From assembly GCA_051530055.1 (NCBI GenBank), contig CM121342.1:1178001-1242000 (forward strand): DNA of 64,000 nt, written 5' to 3'. The DNA is from Neoechinorhynchus agilis. Taxonomy: Eukaryota; Acanthocephala. A program made the translations under genes and the position numbers. The notes under the pieces are model-generated. The model was not told the DNA's origin, searched no databases, and saw nothing but the letters and a program-made list of their open reading frames with translations. Of the stretch, positions 21,404 through 32,469 are shown in pieces (within the stretch, counting starts at the first letter, position 1; each line of letters starts with the position of its first letter).

Positions 21404-23066
21404 AAAAATCTAAAGGACTATTGTTTATCGTTGTTGAGCATTAGGAAAAAGATCCGAAGGTTTGACTGCTTGATGGGACGAAGTGCGATTATTTACGAGA
21501 CTTAGCCCTAAATTACAGACCATTAACACCGATTTAGATTTAGTTGTTCTTAAACTTCACATTCGATTGAAGTCTACGATAATTTGAAGTCATTTTAAGT
21601 CGAACATCGTATAGAAAATCTCCTCTCACATTAGTTTTTTATTCAAATGTTTTATAAAGCTACATTTGTATTAATCATAGTGATCTTGCTCCTGTCTTTT
21701 CATTTCGTGTTATAGAAGATGTCCAATTGTAGCTTTTGCGCGTCTTGTAAGATAAAAGTAGAGCCTTGCTAACTCTGTGCTAAATTTTTTAAGCTTCGAA
21801 GTGTTTAAACAATAAATGCCATTATTCGAATATATTATCCTAGTATATTCAGTTGTAGTATTAAAAACAATATTTTTCCTATCAAATGAAAAAATTAGTG
21901 TTGCTTAAATAAAATGGCTTCTAAAGTTGCACGTTGTTGGATGGCTTGACAACTCCGTTTGGAAGATCTTATAAATGCGGTTGCGTAAGATTTTTAGTTT
22001 TAATTTTAAATGTTTTAGGATTTTCTTCATTGGAAACAATATTTTGAGAATTATTTTTAAAAATATAGACATACCAAAAACATGACAATAGCATGTCAAA
22101 TATATTTTCACAAACACTCTTTCTTATTCAATACTAAATTCGACAAATTTTCAGATGTGTGAAATTTCCTTCTTGCAAAGAAAATAATCAACAAACTTTA
22201 ATTTTGCTTAACATCTAAGACGAGTGTTCATTTCTTATTTTTGAAATCGAATGGCAATCGCTCTACGCTTTACAAAGTCGATCGCAATAATTGCAAAAAG
22301 CATTTGTACTATTACCTTGAACTTCATAACTCGAGCATGTCTGTGATCAAGGCCACTAAAAGTGTCCTTGTTTGTACGCTCAATATCTCGGTATTGTTAG
22401 CACATTAAATAGTCTATCTCCGCACAAATAGCGCAATCTTTTGTTGTCAGTCTGGAAAGACAGGTTTGAACTGTCATTACTGATGGAAACCAACTGCGAA
22501 GATAAGTGATTAAGGCGATAATAAAATTATCAAAAAGAAACATGCATTTATCCCGGTTTAAATTCAATTTCGATGAATAATCTCAATTTAATAATAGAAT
22601 TGTTTCATTCTATATAAATCGCAGGTTGTCTAATTTTTTAAAGGTTGATATTTTTAATTTTTCTACAAATAAATAATTTATTGCTTTATTTATACCATAT
22701 CAAAAGTTCGATCTTTTCTGAAAATTAAGGACTATCTCTTCCAATAAATGGACGTAATTAAATCCGCCAAAAAGATAGGTAAAAGCGAAATAATTAAATG
22801 TGACATTGATGGAATCAGAAGTAAAACAGCTAGGGCTTAACACATTTGCAGTAATGTTCAAAAGATCTTGTTTTTAAAGCAAAATACACAAGAGTAAATG
22901 ATTTAGCCAGAAAATAGCAAAAGTCATCTCACGACACAAATCAAGGCCCAATATAAAGATGTTTTGACATTTTCATATTCAGCGAACAAAGCAAATCACA
23001 AACGAACTCTCGCACGTGGTTGCACACTCGATTGTGATTGCCTCGTTCGCCAGTACCGCATTTCGT
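21404..23066. other. 1.66-kb intergenic stretch, no gene seen
   Basis: Very AT-rich, with runs of A and T and stops in all frames. The minus frame 22117-21905 is Lys/Ile-rich, low in complexity and unconvincing. Confidence 0.5.
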
Positions 23067-24688
23067 TTATCCATTCGAGGGTTGTACGAGTAGTTTTGAA
23101 TTCGGAATCTCAGCAGTAGCCGTTGTAGCTTTTTTCAACTCCGCAGTAGAGGTATCCGTATCATCCGTTGAGGCCGTTGTAGTCACCGGGGCAGTTTCCG
23201 TCATTTGGGCAATAGGAATCATTTCCATTGGGAGAATATAGTTATACGTTGGCAGAGTTGACCGATGTTGAACTATCCTAGTAATCATGTCCTGGTCGAT
23301 GCATGGCGTGATATATAATCCGGACGGTGGAGGAATTCCTCCAGGTGTAGAACAGCCCAATACGCTGCATATCATATTGAAGCTGAATGGTCGGCAGAGG
23401 AGTACAAAGATTCGAGTTTGACCCAACTGAGTTAGGTCAGTTACCGGACCATCCACAGTACCAAAGAATAGGATTTTGAGCGCCCATTGACCAAACACAC
23501 TAGCAACCATCGATCTACCGACATAGACGGTTTGTTCCGGTGGCAAACCGGAAATAATTTCAACGGCGATTACCGTCATATCTGGCGTTGCTTGAACGGG
23601 GAGTGGGGCGGGAATCATGAGTTGATGGAATAATCGATTAGGCCATCGGTAAGGTGTCGGTTGACTGTTAATTATGGGGATGTGGTTAGGTGTTGCTCCT
23701 GGTGCAACGGTGCTTCCGTACAGCATTGGGTTATTGTAGAATAGATACGGATAAAAATTGTGAATGTTTTGTGTGACGGCAGGCGTCTGATTGCCGTTAT
23801 CTTGCTGGTATGCGGTAGATGAGCAGAGGCCAAGTCGCTCTATGCCATTTGTTATCATATCAAGATACGTTCCTGGCATTGTTCTCACGGAGGACGAAAT
23901 CAACTGAGGGAATCCATTTGAACCTTAACTACGTGCACGTTTTTAGATTTTGAAATAATAAATATAGAAAAGTATTTAGAAAAAGAGGTTTTGAAAAAAT
24001 ATGGCCAACTTGCCCAACACCACAATTTTCCTACCTGGATTAACCTGTAGCGACCGTCTTGATCGCGTATAGGATAGTTCAACCGGTCTTTAGCGGAGAT
24101 CGACGACAGACCCACCCTCGTCGATTTCAGCCGCGTAGAGGTTTCGCTTCGGTATTTCCGGTTTTCAAATACTCGTTTTTCTCCAAGAATTCCATCCTGG
24201 TCTTCACTTGTTTGTTCAAAACTTTCCGGACTCTGGTGCCTTATTCCGTTAAACTTCCTAGGCCTGAAAATGGTGGATCCAGCACTATCAAGCCCACTAT
24301 TATCCGAGACGGGACTTGTGTCAGTTGCGAGGTCCTTGAAAGAAGTCTCGGGTATGCGGGTTTGTTTCGTCCGGCTGACGATGACGATTTGCCCGGTCTG
24401 ATCGACATTATGGTCCAGGCCGAAATATGCGGCAACTCGATGAACCAGCATTCGTTGATAGGAGCTCATTGGACTGAATGCGTAGAATGGTCGATCGTTG
24501 TTGATTATAAAAGCAAGCATTTCCCGCTCGAGCGCCATGATGAAATTCCGATCCTTCGGATGTTTCTGAATTGTTTGCCTTATAAATTCCTCCGTGTCTA
24601 CGCCCTGGTGATCCCGATACTGTCTTCGGTTTGTATCTTGATCAATATCAGAGCCGTTGGACGTGGCAGCAACGACCGACTTGCTCAT
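23067..24688 (-). CDS. R3H and SUZ domain protein (R3HDM/encore family)
   Basis: Exon 1 is 24688-24035 (218 codons), followed by a 131-base intron and exon 2, 23903-23067 (278 codons), for a total of 496 residues. The R3H domain (residues about 35-115) contains FIRQTIQKHPKDRN, the RMLVH signature (R79 to H83) and HRVAAYFGLDHNVDQTG, almost the family consensus. A SUZ-like stretch follows (EDQDGILGEKRVFENRKYRS). The C-terminal half is Pro/Thr/Gln-rich and probably disordered. The family binds single-stranded nucleic acid, and Drosophila encore regulates germline mRNAs. The start ATG is preceded directly by an in-frame TAG. Vertebrate R3HDM1 is about twice as long, so this is a compact form. RNA binding is inferred by family. 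Confidence 0.88.
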
Positions 24689-27674
24689 CTAGACTTCGGA
24701 GGTTTGAAGAGCGGGCAACGGGACTGGTAACGGAACAAATTAAAGAAAAGTTCATCGCCGTAAGGAGCGGTGTGTGGGAGGTGGTGGAGGAGATATGTGT
24801 CGAAAAAAGAGCTTTTCTCGATTCGTAAGCGTGAGTCTCGTTGTATATGATGTGTCAAAGACATGCGTGCGGAAAAAGATTGCAAGGATGGAAATAGACG
24901 TAGACAACGATGAGGAAGAGTAGAAGAAGGAGACCTACACGGTCTCCCATTCGTACAAAAGAAGAGATAGATCGAGTGCAATGCTTGTTGTTGCATGCGC
25001 TGCGTGCAATATCTGTCTTTTAATGGTTGGTTCCAAAGCCCAATAAATTTAGTACCTTTTAAAATTAAAAAAAATTATTTTTTCCCGTTAAGCCAATCAC
25101 GGTTATCTCTTGTGCTTTTTACGCGCGACCTTCGCGTAACCGTATTGGCTACAGCAGTTTTGCTTTTTCTCCTAATGGCCGCATGTTTTCTAAAGAGGCT
25201 CTGCCAATAATAGGAAACAAGACTTTTGACATGTGTAGCTAAAATGTACGATGCTCGAGAGTATCGAATACGGAGTGAGCGAGAGACAAAGTGAGCGAAA
25301 CGAAAAGGGCTCCCGGCTTGCCTTTCGTTTTGTTAAAAAAAATGCTTTTCGACGCTCTAAACGCGATGCACGCACAACTCACACTCCTGTAGCGTCATCA
25401 CTTTTGAAGAACAATAGTAAAAATTAAAAGATTAAAGCTAATTGTCATTATCGTAAATTCAGATATCGAATAATATCTAATTAAATTGCTTAAAACTTTT
25501 TAAAAATAGAAGATTCTATCGCACAACAAATAATATTTACCACAAGAAGTCTAAATCCTCGAAAGGAAAATATCGATAAATTGTTGATTTCCCACCAGAC
25601 GGCTCTTACATCATTTGTAAGATGGCACATCTTCTGGGAATTAGTTTGACATTCTTATGCCATAATAAGATCCTGGACTTGGAAATGGCACCTAAGAATC
25701 TTTATCAGAATTTTTTTAAAGTCGTAACCGACATGAATCGCATCGCAAAATGTAAGGGAGAGTTCAATAAAATGATTTGTTGCAACGTTTTGTGAATTTG
25801 TAAAGGAAAATTTTTTGGAAAAAAAGAAACCCCCATGTATTTTACAGAATTTTTAGAGAGACTGTCATGCTTTATCTAAAGGTTTTCCGTTTTTGGGTTG
25901 TTAACGTGTGTAGGTAAAACACGACAAAATTCCACTTTCCGCCCAAAATAACACGGTTTGTAGACGTAAAACGCGGTGGATATTTTTTTAGGGAGATGGC
26001 GCAAGAAGGCAAATGTTATCAAAAAGTCAAAAAAAGCTTTTCAGTGTGTTTGAGCTTAACGAACGATAACCTTGACTGAAAGTTTCTCGCTCAAACATTT
26101 TGTCAAATACTCTTCAAAGAAATACAAATCTGATCGAATTATACATTGAAAATAATACGGATAACGACTTTGTTGACAAAGAAGCGACTCAAAGTAAGCA
26201 TTTTGCAATTTCTAGAAAGAAAATGTTAAGAAATTTTTTGTCCGGTTTGGCTAAGGGAAATCTTTTCGAGAAAAATTAACAATCTTATAACTTTCAATAA
26301 TCAGTTTTGGCGTATACCAAATTTTGTAAGAAATCGTGGTAATCAACAGGAAAATTACAAAACAAGAAAATTTCAAGGTTTAAATTTTAGAATCTGCAAA
26401 TTATCTTCTTGTGGCTCAGCCGGTTTACGTAATAAAACAACAAATGAACTCCGGCTACATAACGCCTGTTTTCGAGAAAGCAGCAAGACTGTTTAAAAAA
26501 CGGAAAATAATATAATCTGTAATTTTATAATTAAGGCGATTTAAGATACATGCTCACTCTCATTTTAAATATTAAACTAAGATAATAAATTCCACGGGCG
26601 TTGCAGTCAAAATAGAAAGGCATACAAATTTCCATTGAGGCAATAAAATCCATTTCGTATAGCAGACTTTGAGAAACAAGCTATTATCTGACACACAGAG
26701 ACGAGGGAAAGTTTTATGATAACAGTTTCTACAATCTTCATCTTATCCGATTCTACCCTCACCATTACCGGACAATGGTTCGACGAGCTCATGTCAAAAA
26801 ATAGTTAGCTTTTCCTAAATTCGCGACAGTAGTAAGCCTTTAAAGTGAATCAAATTTGTACTTTAGTTGGGCAAAGTAAACTTAAGAAGTGTTTTGATTA
26901 AAATCTGTTGCTTGATTTTATAATTGACCAATAGGAATGTACGATTGGTTTATTTTACTGCCACGTTTCATAAAAAATATCATTCTCAGGTATCTTAAAA
27001 ATTAAAGCTCTTTATAGAATTCAGTATTGCAAACCCCATAAAACTAAAAAAAGGACTTCAAAAGACTATCCAAGAATATGGACAAACCTTTACAAACTGC
27101 TGCACTAGATGCGGTAGTAAGATGCTTTTCGTAGTACCCCAGCTACAGCACTTTATTATACACCCATCCTTATTATGCTCACGGTAACGAGTGCTTTTCT
27201 ATTTGCTAAAGCGAATCGCATTGCATCGTATGCACATTCCCAATCGCTAGGTGATTTAGAAAAATATTAAAAGACATGTAAGAATTTAATCGGAAAAACA
27301 GTGACGAAAGGCGCTAATAATCAAAAAGTTCGAACTCGTTTTTGGTCATGCCTGAAAGGACGAAGGTTTTGCGAACCGTTCATGTATTTTCCATTTCAAC
27401 GTTTTGTTCATTAAATTAATTCTATTAAAATTCCAATACTGATAAATCGCCTCTCCAATATATTTTAAGTTAATAAACATTCTACAGCAAAAATCCGAAA
27501 AATTGAAAATAAAGAAGTTTTCATAAAGATTGTTTTTAAGCTAGATGGCGCCAACAAGTTAAAAATCAGCTGGTAACAATACCTTCGCCATTCTTATACT
27601 CAAAACGATTCAAACGGTAGAGAAAAAGAATCGTTTTCATTTTTTTTATCGAAAAGATCTAACATTTTTCTGTT
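24689..27674. other. 3-kb intergenic region, no supported gene
   Basis: Begins GC-richer (24.7-25.4 kb, with several short frames on both strands but no domain) and then becomes AT-rich. The first part may hold the promoter of the R3H gene. Frames at 24995-25210 and 26792-26607 show no family features. Confidence 0.45.
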
Positions 27675-28310
27675 TCACCTCGTATTTGCTGAACGGATCA
27701 TCCTTAATGCATGTAATACATTATCCCTTTCGATCGTTTCTCCACGGGCCACTTGAAATTCCTCAATCGCTTCATCAGCCGTCAGTCCTGTAACCTCAAT
27801 CAAATATCGGCAAATCAAGTACCCGGTTCGATTTCTTCCATGCGTACAATGAACGCCAATCAGGTTCCGATGATGAGAATGAGGCTGAATTGTACGGATA
27901 CGTCGCATCTCAACATCAATCACCCTCTTAAACTCTCGATAAGCATGTTGATTCGGCATATAATTAGGTCCACCAAGGCAAGCGATTCTTGTATAGCCGA
28001 TTCCACGCGGGGAAAGTTCGAGATGCGGACGATAAAACTTGAGTGATTGGGTTAGATCGATAACGTGAATCAGACGTGCGTTATAGTTATGATCGAGAAA
28101 AGCGATAAGATGGTCGAAATTAAATCGCGACTGTTCTGGGATCCTATGATTACGAACAGGAACTTTAAATGGAACGATTGGTAACGTTTTAAGCGGTGCA
28201 TTCACCGGTAAGTGTCGTATCCAATCTTTAGGATGTTTACTTAACCTTCCAGCGAAATATTCTCTTGACTCGACATCGTTTGAACGTTCGTTTGCAACTG
28301 AAGAATACAT
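27675..28310 (-). CDS. DUSP11: RNA 5'-triphosphatase-like phosphatase, DUSP11/PIR-1 type
   Basis: Frame of 211 residues from ATG 28310. The phosphatase signature HCTHGRNRTGY gives catalytic Cys155 and Arg161. The upstream phrases VIDLTQSLKFYRP and IACLGG, and the downstream YLICRYLIEVTGLTADEAI, are typical of DUSP11/PIR-1, which removes phosphates from RNA 5' ends. WIRHLPVNAPLKTLPIVPFKVP corresponds to the family's N-terminal entry. The enzyme domain looks complete; the C-terminal tail of vertebrate DUSP11 is absent. A good 3' splice acceptor (TTTATTTTAG) lies 17 bases upstream of the ATG with the frame still open, so a 5' exon or a trans-spliced leader may exist. RNA phosphatase activity is inferred from the family. 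Confidence 0.9.
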   Translation of the reverse strand: MYSSVANERSNDVESREYFAGRLSKHPKDWIRHLPVNAPLKTLPIVPFKVPVRNHRIPEQSRFNFDHLIAFLDHNYNARLIHVIDLTQSLKFYRPHLELSPRGIGYTRIACLGGPNYMPNQHAYREFKRVIDVEMRRIRTIQPHSHHRNLIGVHCTHGRNRTGYLICRYLIEVTGLTADEAIEEFQVARGETIERDNVLHALRMIRSANTR

Positions 28311-28428
28311 TGTTCGAGAATTGGATCTAAAATAAAGTATAAGTCCTAAAAAAAGGAATCTCTAAGAAAACGTTGAATAGAGGGAAAAGGGATATATTGC
28401 CTCGCCGATTGGATTGATTTATAGAGAT

Positions 28429-28622
28429 GTGTGGTGATCATAATCCCACGGATAGAAAATATTTTATTGACTTGAGATATTTTGCTCCTCGCCTCATTAG
28501 TCATCGAAAAAAATTTAGTTTTTGTTTGTTGAATGACTTCGGAGACCGTACGTCCTATGGTACCCTACTCGCAAAATATTGCAATAGGATATTTTCTATC
28601 CAGGAAATTATGATCACCACAC
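28429..28622. mobile_element. Snap-back element with 12-bp perfect ends (194 bp)
   Basis: Ends are GTGTGGTGATCA at 28429-28440 and its exact reverse complement at 28611-28622. The arms (about 70 bases) remain complementary further inward, through GATAGAAAATAT and a CTCGC/GCGAG segment. In the reverse sense the left arm reads CTAATGA-G-GCGAGGAGC then AAAATAT, a weakened form of the hammerhead-like core seen at 48.9 and 58.5 kb. No coding capacity. Confidence 0.75.
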
Positions 28623-28623
28623 G

Positions 28624-28728
28624 ACTAAATATTTTGATTTCAAGACTAAATATCGTGATTTCAAGACTAAATATTTTGATTTCAAGACTAAATATCGTGA
28701 TTTCAAGACTAAATATTTTGATTTCAGG
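28624..28728 (+). repeat. 21-bp minisatellite with alternating variants
   Basis: Five tandem 21-base units follow ACTAAATATTTTGATTTCAAG. They alternate regularly with a variant carrying CGTG for TTTG (A-B-A-B-A), giving a 42-base higher-order period. The array starts within two bases of the right end of the snap-back element at 28429-28622. Confidence 0.85.
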
Positions 28729-29196
28729 AGTACATATATTTTACTTAGAAATAATAAAAAATAATTTCATAGTTTTTATTCACAACAAAGTACCTCATGC
28801 GCTCTGTTTCAAAATGCTGGGTAGTAGTTGTTCAAGTCTCCACCACTCATCATTCCTAATACAACTTCAATGTTTCAAGAGAGTGCAGTTGTAGTAGCTC
28901 TCAGCCTGATTGTGCATTCAAGTGAGCTTTTCAGCGTTCCCAAAAACGTTCTCAATAGGATTTAAGCGTCAGGTGGATAACCTGGAAGATATTGCACTCA
29001 ATTCCATAACCATTACAAGCTTCTACTACTGAAGCGGCTTGTCGTCCCGGCTTGTAATAGGATATCCGTATTTGATGGACGTATGCAGGTTGAAGCCTGA
29101 CTCATCCAAAAAAAGTTGCTTCTGCTAGTGCACGCCAGGACCTTACTGCGAAATTCGACTAATCAACCACAGGCACTGTATTCCATCGCTTTATTC
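28729..29196. other. Intergenic, possible transposase remnant
   Basis: Read on the minus strand, 29000-29110 carries weak transposase-like words (for example LFLDESGFNLHTSI), as in Tc/IS630-type DDE enzymes, with breaks. It is too short and decayed to define. Confidence 0.35.
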
Positions 29197-29418
29197 CCTC
29201 AGAAAACGTTGAATAGAGGAAAAAGGGACGTACGGTCCCCACCGATAGAAAATATTTTATTGACTTGAGATATTTTGCTCCTCGCCTCATTAGTCATCTA
29301 AAATGGTTTTAGTTGTTTTGTGTTGTATGGCTCAGCACCATTCCCGAGATTCGGAGACTCTCGCAAAATATTGCAATAAAATATTTTCTATCCGAGGATT
29401 TATGATCACCACACATCT
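29197..29418. mobile_element. Second, rearranged copy of the 28.4-kb snap-back element
   Basis: Shares at least 55 bases (GATAGAAAATATTTTATTGA onward) with 28448-28505, and also the flanking stretch AGAAAACGTTGAATAGAGG (28365 and 29199). The right end reads TGATCACCACACATCTCC at 29401-29418, complementary to 28423-28440. The left terminal bases are missing. Confidence 0.7.
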
Positions 29419-30214
29419 CCAACTTTATCATTCCAAAGGACTTTTTCTTGATGATTAATTGATATAGCTTTCGACCGAAAATAATAACAATCAAAAAGCC
29501 TAACAATCTTGCTCATTGTTTAAAAATTGCTTTTTCAAAATTTGGTTTTAATGTTTTATAAATGTGATAAAGTGCCAAAAACGAGAAATGTTGTTCTCTT
29601 TAAATAAAGGTCTCCTATTATCAATTTAGCTTAATAATTAAGGACGAACCAATAGATTTTTATTTTCTGAGATAAAAATTTAATAGTTCAAATCTTCTTT
29701 AAGTAAATCGACACATATAAATGAAAAACAACTCTTGTGCTCTAAAATTTACCTAAATTAAAACACTCGTTTAGAAAATAGACCGAAGGGTAAAATACGA
29801 GAAAGTCATTCCTAAAGAAACTTTATTTTTCTTATGATTTAAAATATGAACTTAAATGGTCTCTGCAAATATTACTATTTTTATTATGAATAAATGATGA
29901 ACACTAATTTGTGCATCTTAGACTCTGAAAATTTTAAACTTTCCTTAAAAATACTAAAATAATCTAAACGTTCATACTGCAAATAAAAACGTTGAGATAT
30001 CAAGAAACAAATCGAATTATTTTTTACAGCAGAACTAGAAAAAAAATTAACATCAATAACTTTCGTAACGACATCGATGACGTATATAAAATGACAGTAA
30101 TGGGTAAAAAATATGAGCTGCAAGAATTGTAAATGCGTCATTTTTTCAACCGACGGTTCATATAAATGTCATGAAATCATTAACACCACCGCCCTGGATC
30201 ACTCAGCTTCTTCC
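29419..30214. other. Intergenic, AT-rich
   Basis: No gene seen. A ~33-base stretch near 30160-30192 (CATGAAATCATTAACACCAC) recurs at about 55918-55940 as CATGAAATCACTAACACCAC, a short dispersed repeat. Confidence 0.45.
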
Positions 30215-30366
30215 CTGGTGTAACGGTTGAAAAGACTGATGCAGCGCTCCATCCCGTTGCACAGATTAATGTTTTGTAGGAGGAATGCTCGTGATCTCGG
30301 ATCGCCAGTGATCCGTATCAATCTCTCGGACAATTGCTTGACCCGAGCGTCGCCTTTTGAGAAATG
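30215..30366 (-). mobile_element. LINE 3' fragment (RLE-type family)
   Basis: Minus-strand translation gives KQLSERLIRITGDPRSRAFL then LQNINLCNGMERCIS, matching the C-terminal end of the LINEs at 7.0-11.0 kb (ITGD-R---F--QNIS---QRG). About 50 codons remain. Confidence 0.6.
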
Positions 30367-30914
30367 TTGACATTTAACCTCATTTAAGAATTGACTATAG
30401 CCCGAAATGCAAAATTATATATATTTAATTGTCCACTAAACGTTAAGCTAAACTAATAGAGTCCAAAATCAAGATGCGAGAAATTCTTTCTTCAACACCA
30501 AAATAATATTTTCCATCCAAAATCCAAAATACTAAAATTTTACGTTTTTCCCCATTTTTTGATTGCAATCGAGTTTTTGATAAGCAGCATTTCCTTTATC
30601 TACTTTAATTATTCAAACTTTTGTTTCAGATTTTCAAATTTCATTTGCTTAAAATAGGTGCAATGATTAAATTGATATGTCAAATTCAATATTCCTTTTA
30701 ATTGACATGAAATCAACGCTTCCCGTTTTGGGCTTTTTGACATCCCAGGGTTATTGCTCGCGACAAACTAAATCTTTATTAACAAACTTACCTTTGCCAA
30801 ATAATTACTACTTCAGGATTGTTCAGATTTCGTTCTAAACTGATGGCAGATCCACTGGCTGTCTTCTTATCTTCCCAATCGCCAACAATACATTCACTGA
30901 CGCTCTACCTCCTC
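30367..30914. other. Intergenic
   Basis: AT-rich with no gene seen. Confidence 0.4.
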
Positions 30915-31440
30915 GATGATTAGCCTATCCCTCACAAAAGTCGTATCTCACGGTGCCACCCTGTCACTCATTCTTTTTTTATTTACTTATGCCGGCGATT
31001 TCACTATCATCACTCAATCACCTCTCCCTCTCATTAACCTCTAACGAAATCACCCACAAAAGATTTCTGCCACAATCACAAACTCCACCTGAATTTCTCT
31101 AAATCTTCAAGATGATCACCTCAATCTACCTTAACCCCACGTCTTATCCCAAGCTTCCAAATGACATCCTACGAGTTACCTACCTCAGAATTCTAAGTCT
31201 CAAATTTCATCAAATCATAAATGGGATTCGCACATCACTCCCCCCCAAGAAATTTACCGCCTCCGCCATTTTTGAGTCCCTTTCCAAATTTTACTTAAAC
31301 TTTATTTTACCCTCCCTCACCTACGGTTATCCCGCCTTCTGCAACCTATTCAAATCCGTCGCCTTGAAACGTTTCACGGAGAAGAGTCTCTAAAATTTGC
31401 ACAGTTCATTTTCCCCCTTTCACCGAATGCCTTTATAAAA
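30915..31440 (+). mobile_element. Fragment of a second LINE type (Jockey/CR1-like RT)
   Basis: VSHGATLSLILFLFTYAGDF (about 30945-31005) corresponds to the QGSVLSPLLF and YADD region of a Jockey/CR1-type reverse transcriptase, with the catalytic box changed to YAGD. The frame at 31112-31393 continues with YLRILSLKFH and FILPSLTYGYPAFCNLFKS, a typical post-catalytic region. Internally deleted and broken; local base composition is unusually C-rich. Confidence 0.6.
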
Positions 31441-31464
31441 TTTTCAAGACCTATCAGAACTCGT

Positions 31465-32425
31465 GTGTTCGCGAGATCGAGTGTTCACGAGGATTCAGAG
31501 GTACATTGTTCCCCTTCTATATTCAGTAATAAAACTTGTTATTATGATGGGAAGGTTGGCGCGTATGGTCGACCAATTTGCAGGAGCCGAGTTGATTCCG
31601 AAAAGATGAAGCAAACTATCGTGAAGGATTTTCAGAACCTGTCACCGGGGATAGAATTTATAACTTTAGACCGGTTGAGTCTTCTAGGAAGCTGCGTTTT
31701 TGGTTCTAACGTTGAAGCAGAGATTGCCAATCTTCAACCGCAACTTTCGGTGCTGTGCGGACGAATTAATGAATTATCTTCACACGACGCTCTGTTCCTG
31801 ATCAAGAACATCCTCTTCATTCCAAAATTGCTGTATAAGCTGCGTACAGCACTTTTTAGACATAAGGATAAGCTGGCAAAATTAGACAGGACGGTTTTAA
31901 ATACTCAGCTGTCGGATGAGGCCTTGCGTCAAGCCTCCTTGCCTGTGTCGTCCGGCGGTTTGGGTGTCCGAAAAGCAGCCGATATTTCTCTGCCAGCTTA
32001 TTTGGGATCGTATGAAGCAAGCCGCAAAGTAGTTGAATCCGTTCTTGCCGGGAATTACACTTTGGATGAAGATTTCGTGGAGGCTCCTGATCTTTGGTGT
32101 GGAAATTCAGGTAGCGAGCAGGTCCCCGTCAGTGGTTGCAAACAATCAGTTTGGGACTCATCCCTGATAGCGAGAATTCATAACTCTTTAATTTCAGAAT
32201 CTCGTGACCTGGTGAACCGAAATCGATTGGGGCAGTCTCTAGTAGAGAATTGGGTGATTGACTTAACACTATCCCAATCGCTTCTGTGGGCACCCTTCTC
32301 TCCGACGAGACAGTAAGGATTGCAGTGTAACGAAGACTTGGGGGACCGATGTGCACATCCCACCGCTACCGTTGCGTAGGGACCGTGGAACCATCAGCGC
32401 CTTATGGTCTGGTCTGTCGGTAGCA
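31465..32425 (+). mobile_element. 5'-truncated RLE-type LINE copy
   Basis: The frame 31465-32316 has 283 codons. From about residue 60 it contains RLSLLGSCVFGSNVEAEI, ALFLIKNILFIPKLLYKLRT, QASLPVSSGGLGVRKAADIS and GCKQSVWDSSLIARIHNSLI, equivalent to the 7.7-kb and 10-kb copies. A shifted frame continues with HRYRC then YGLVCR, the knuckle region, to about 32425. The element stops there, next to the oppositely oriented Ty3/Gypsy fossil, and its 3' end is missing. Confidence 0.8.
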
Positions 32426-32469
32426 GTTCTCTCGATCAAATGTGCTGTATTTTTGCTCCGGCTTTTGTA

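Noticed and set aside
21087-21413. Alternative 108-codon frame over the small secreted protein
   Set aside because: Frame-shifted overlap without a signal peptide; the 21110 frame has one.
24995-25210. 71-codon plus frame with a hydrophobic end
   Set aside because: No family, no splice or start context; composition fits chance in AT-rich DNA.
28624-28728. CRISPR-like array
   Set aside because: Units are contiguous with no spacers, and the sequence is eukaryotic; it is a minisatellite.
28900-29160. Tc/IS630-like transposase gene
   Set aside because: Only a few suggestive residues on the minus strand, with stops between them.
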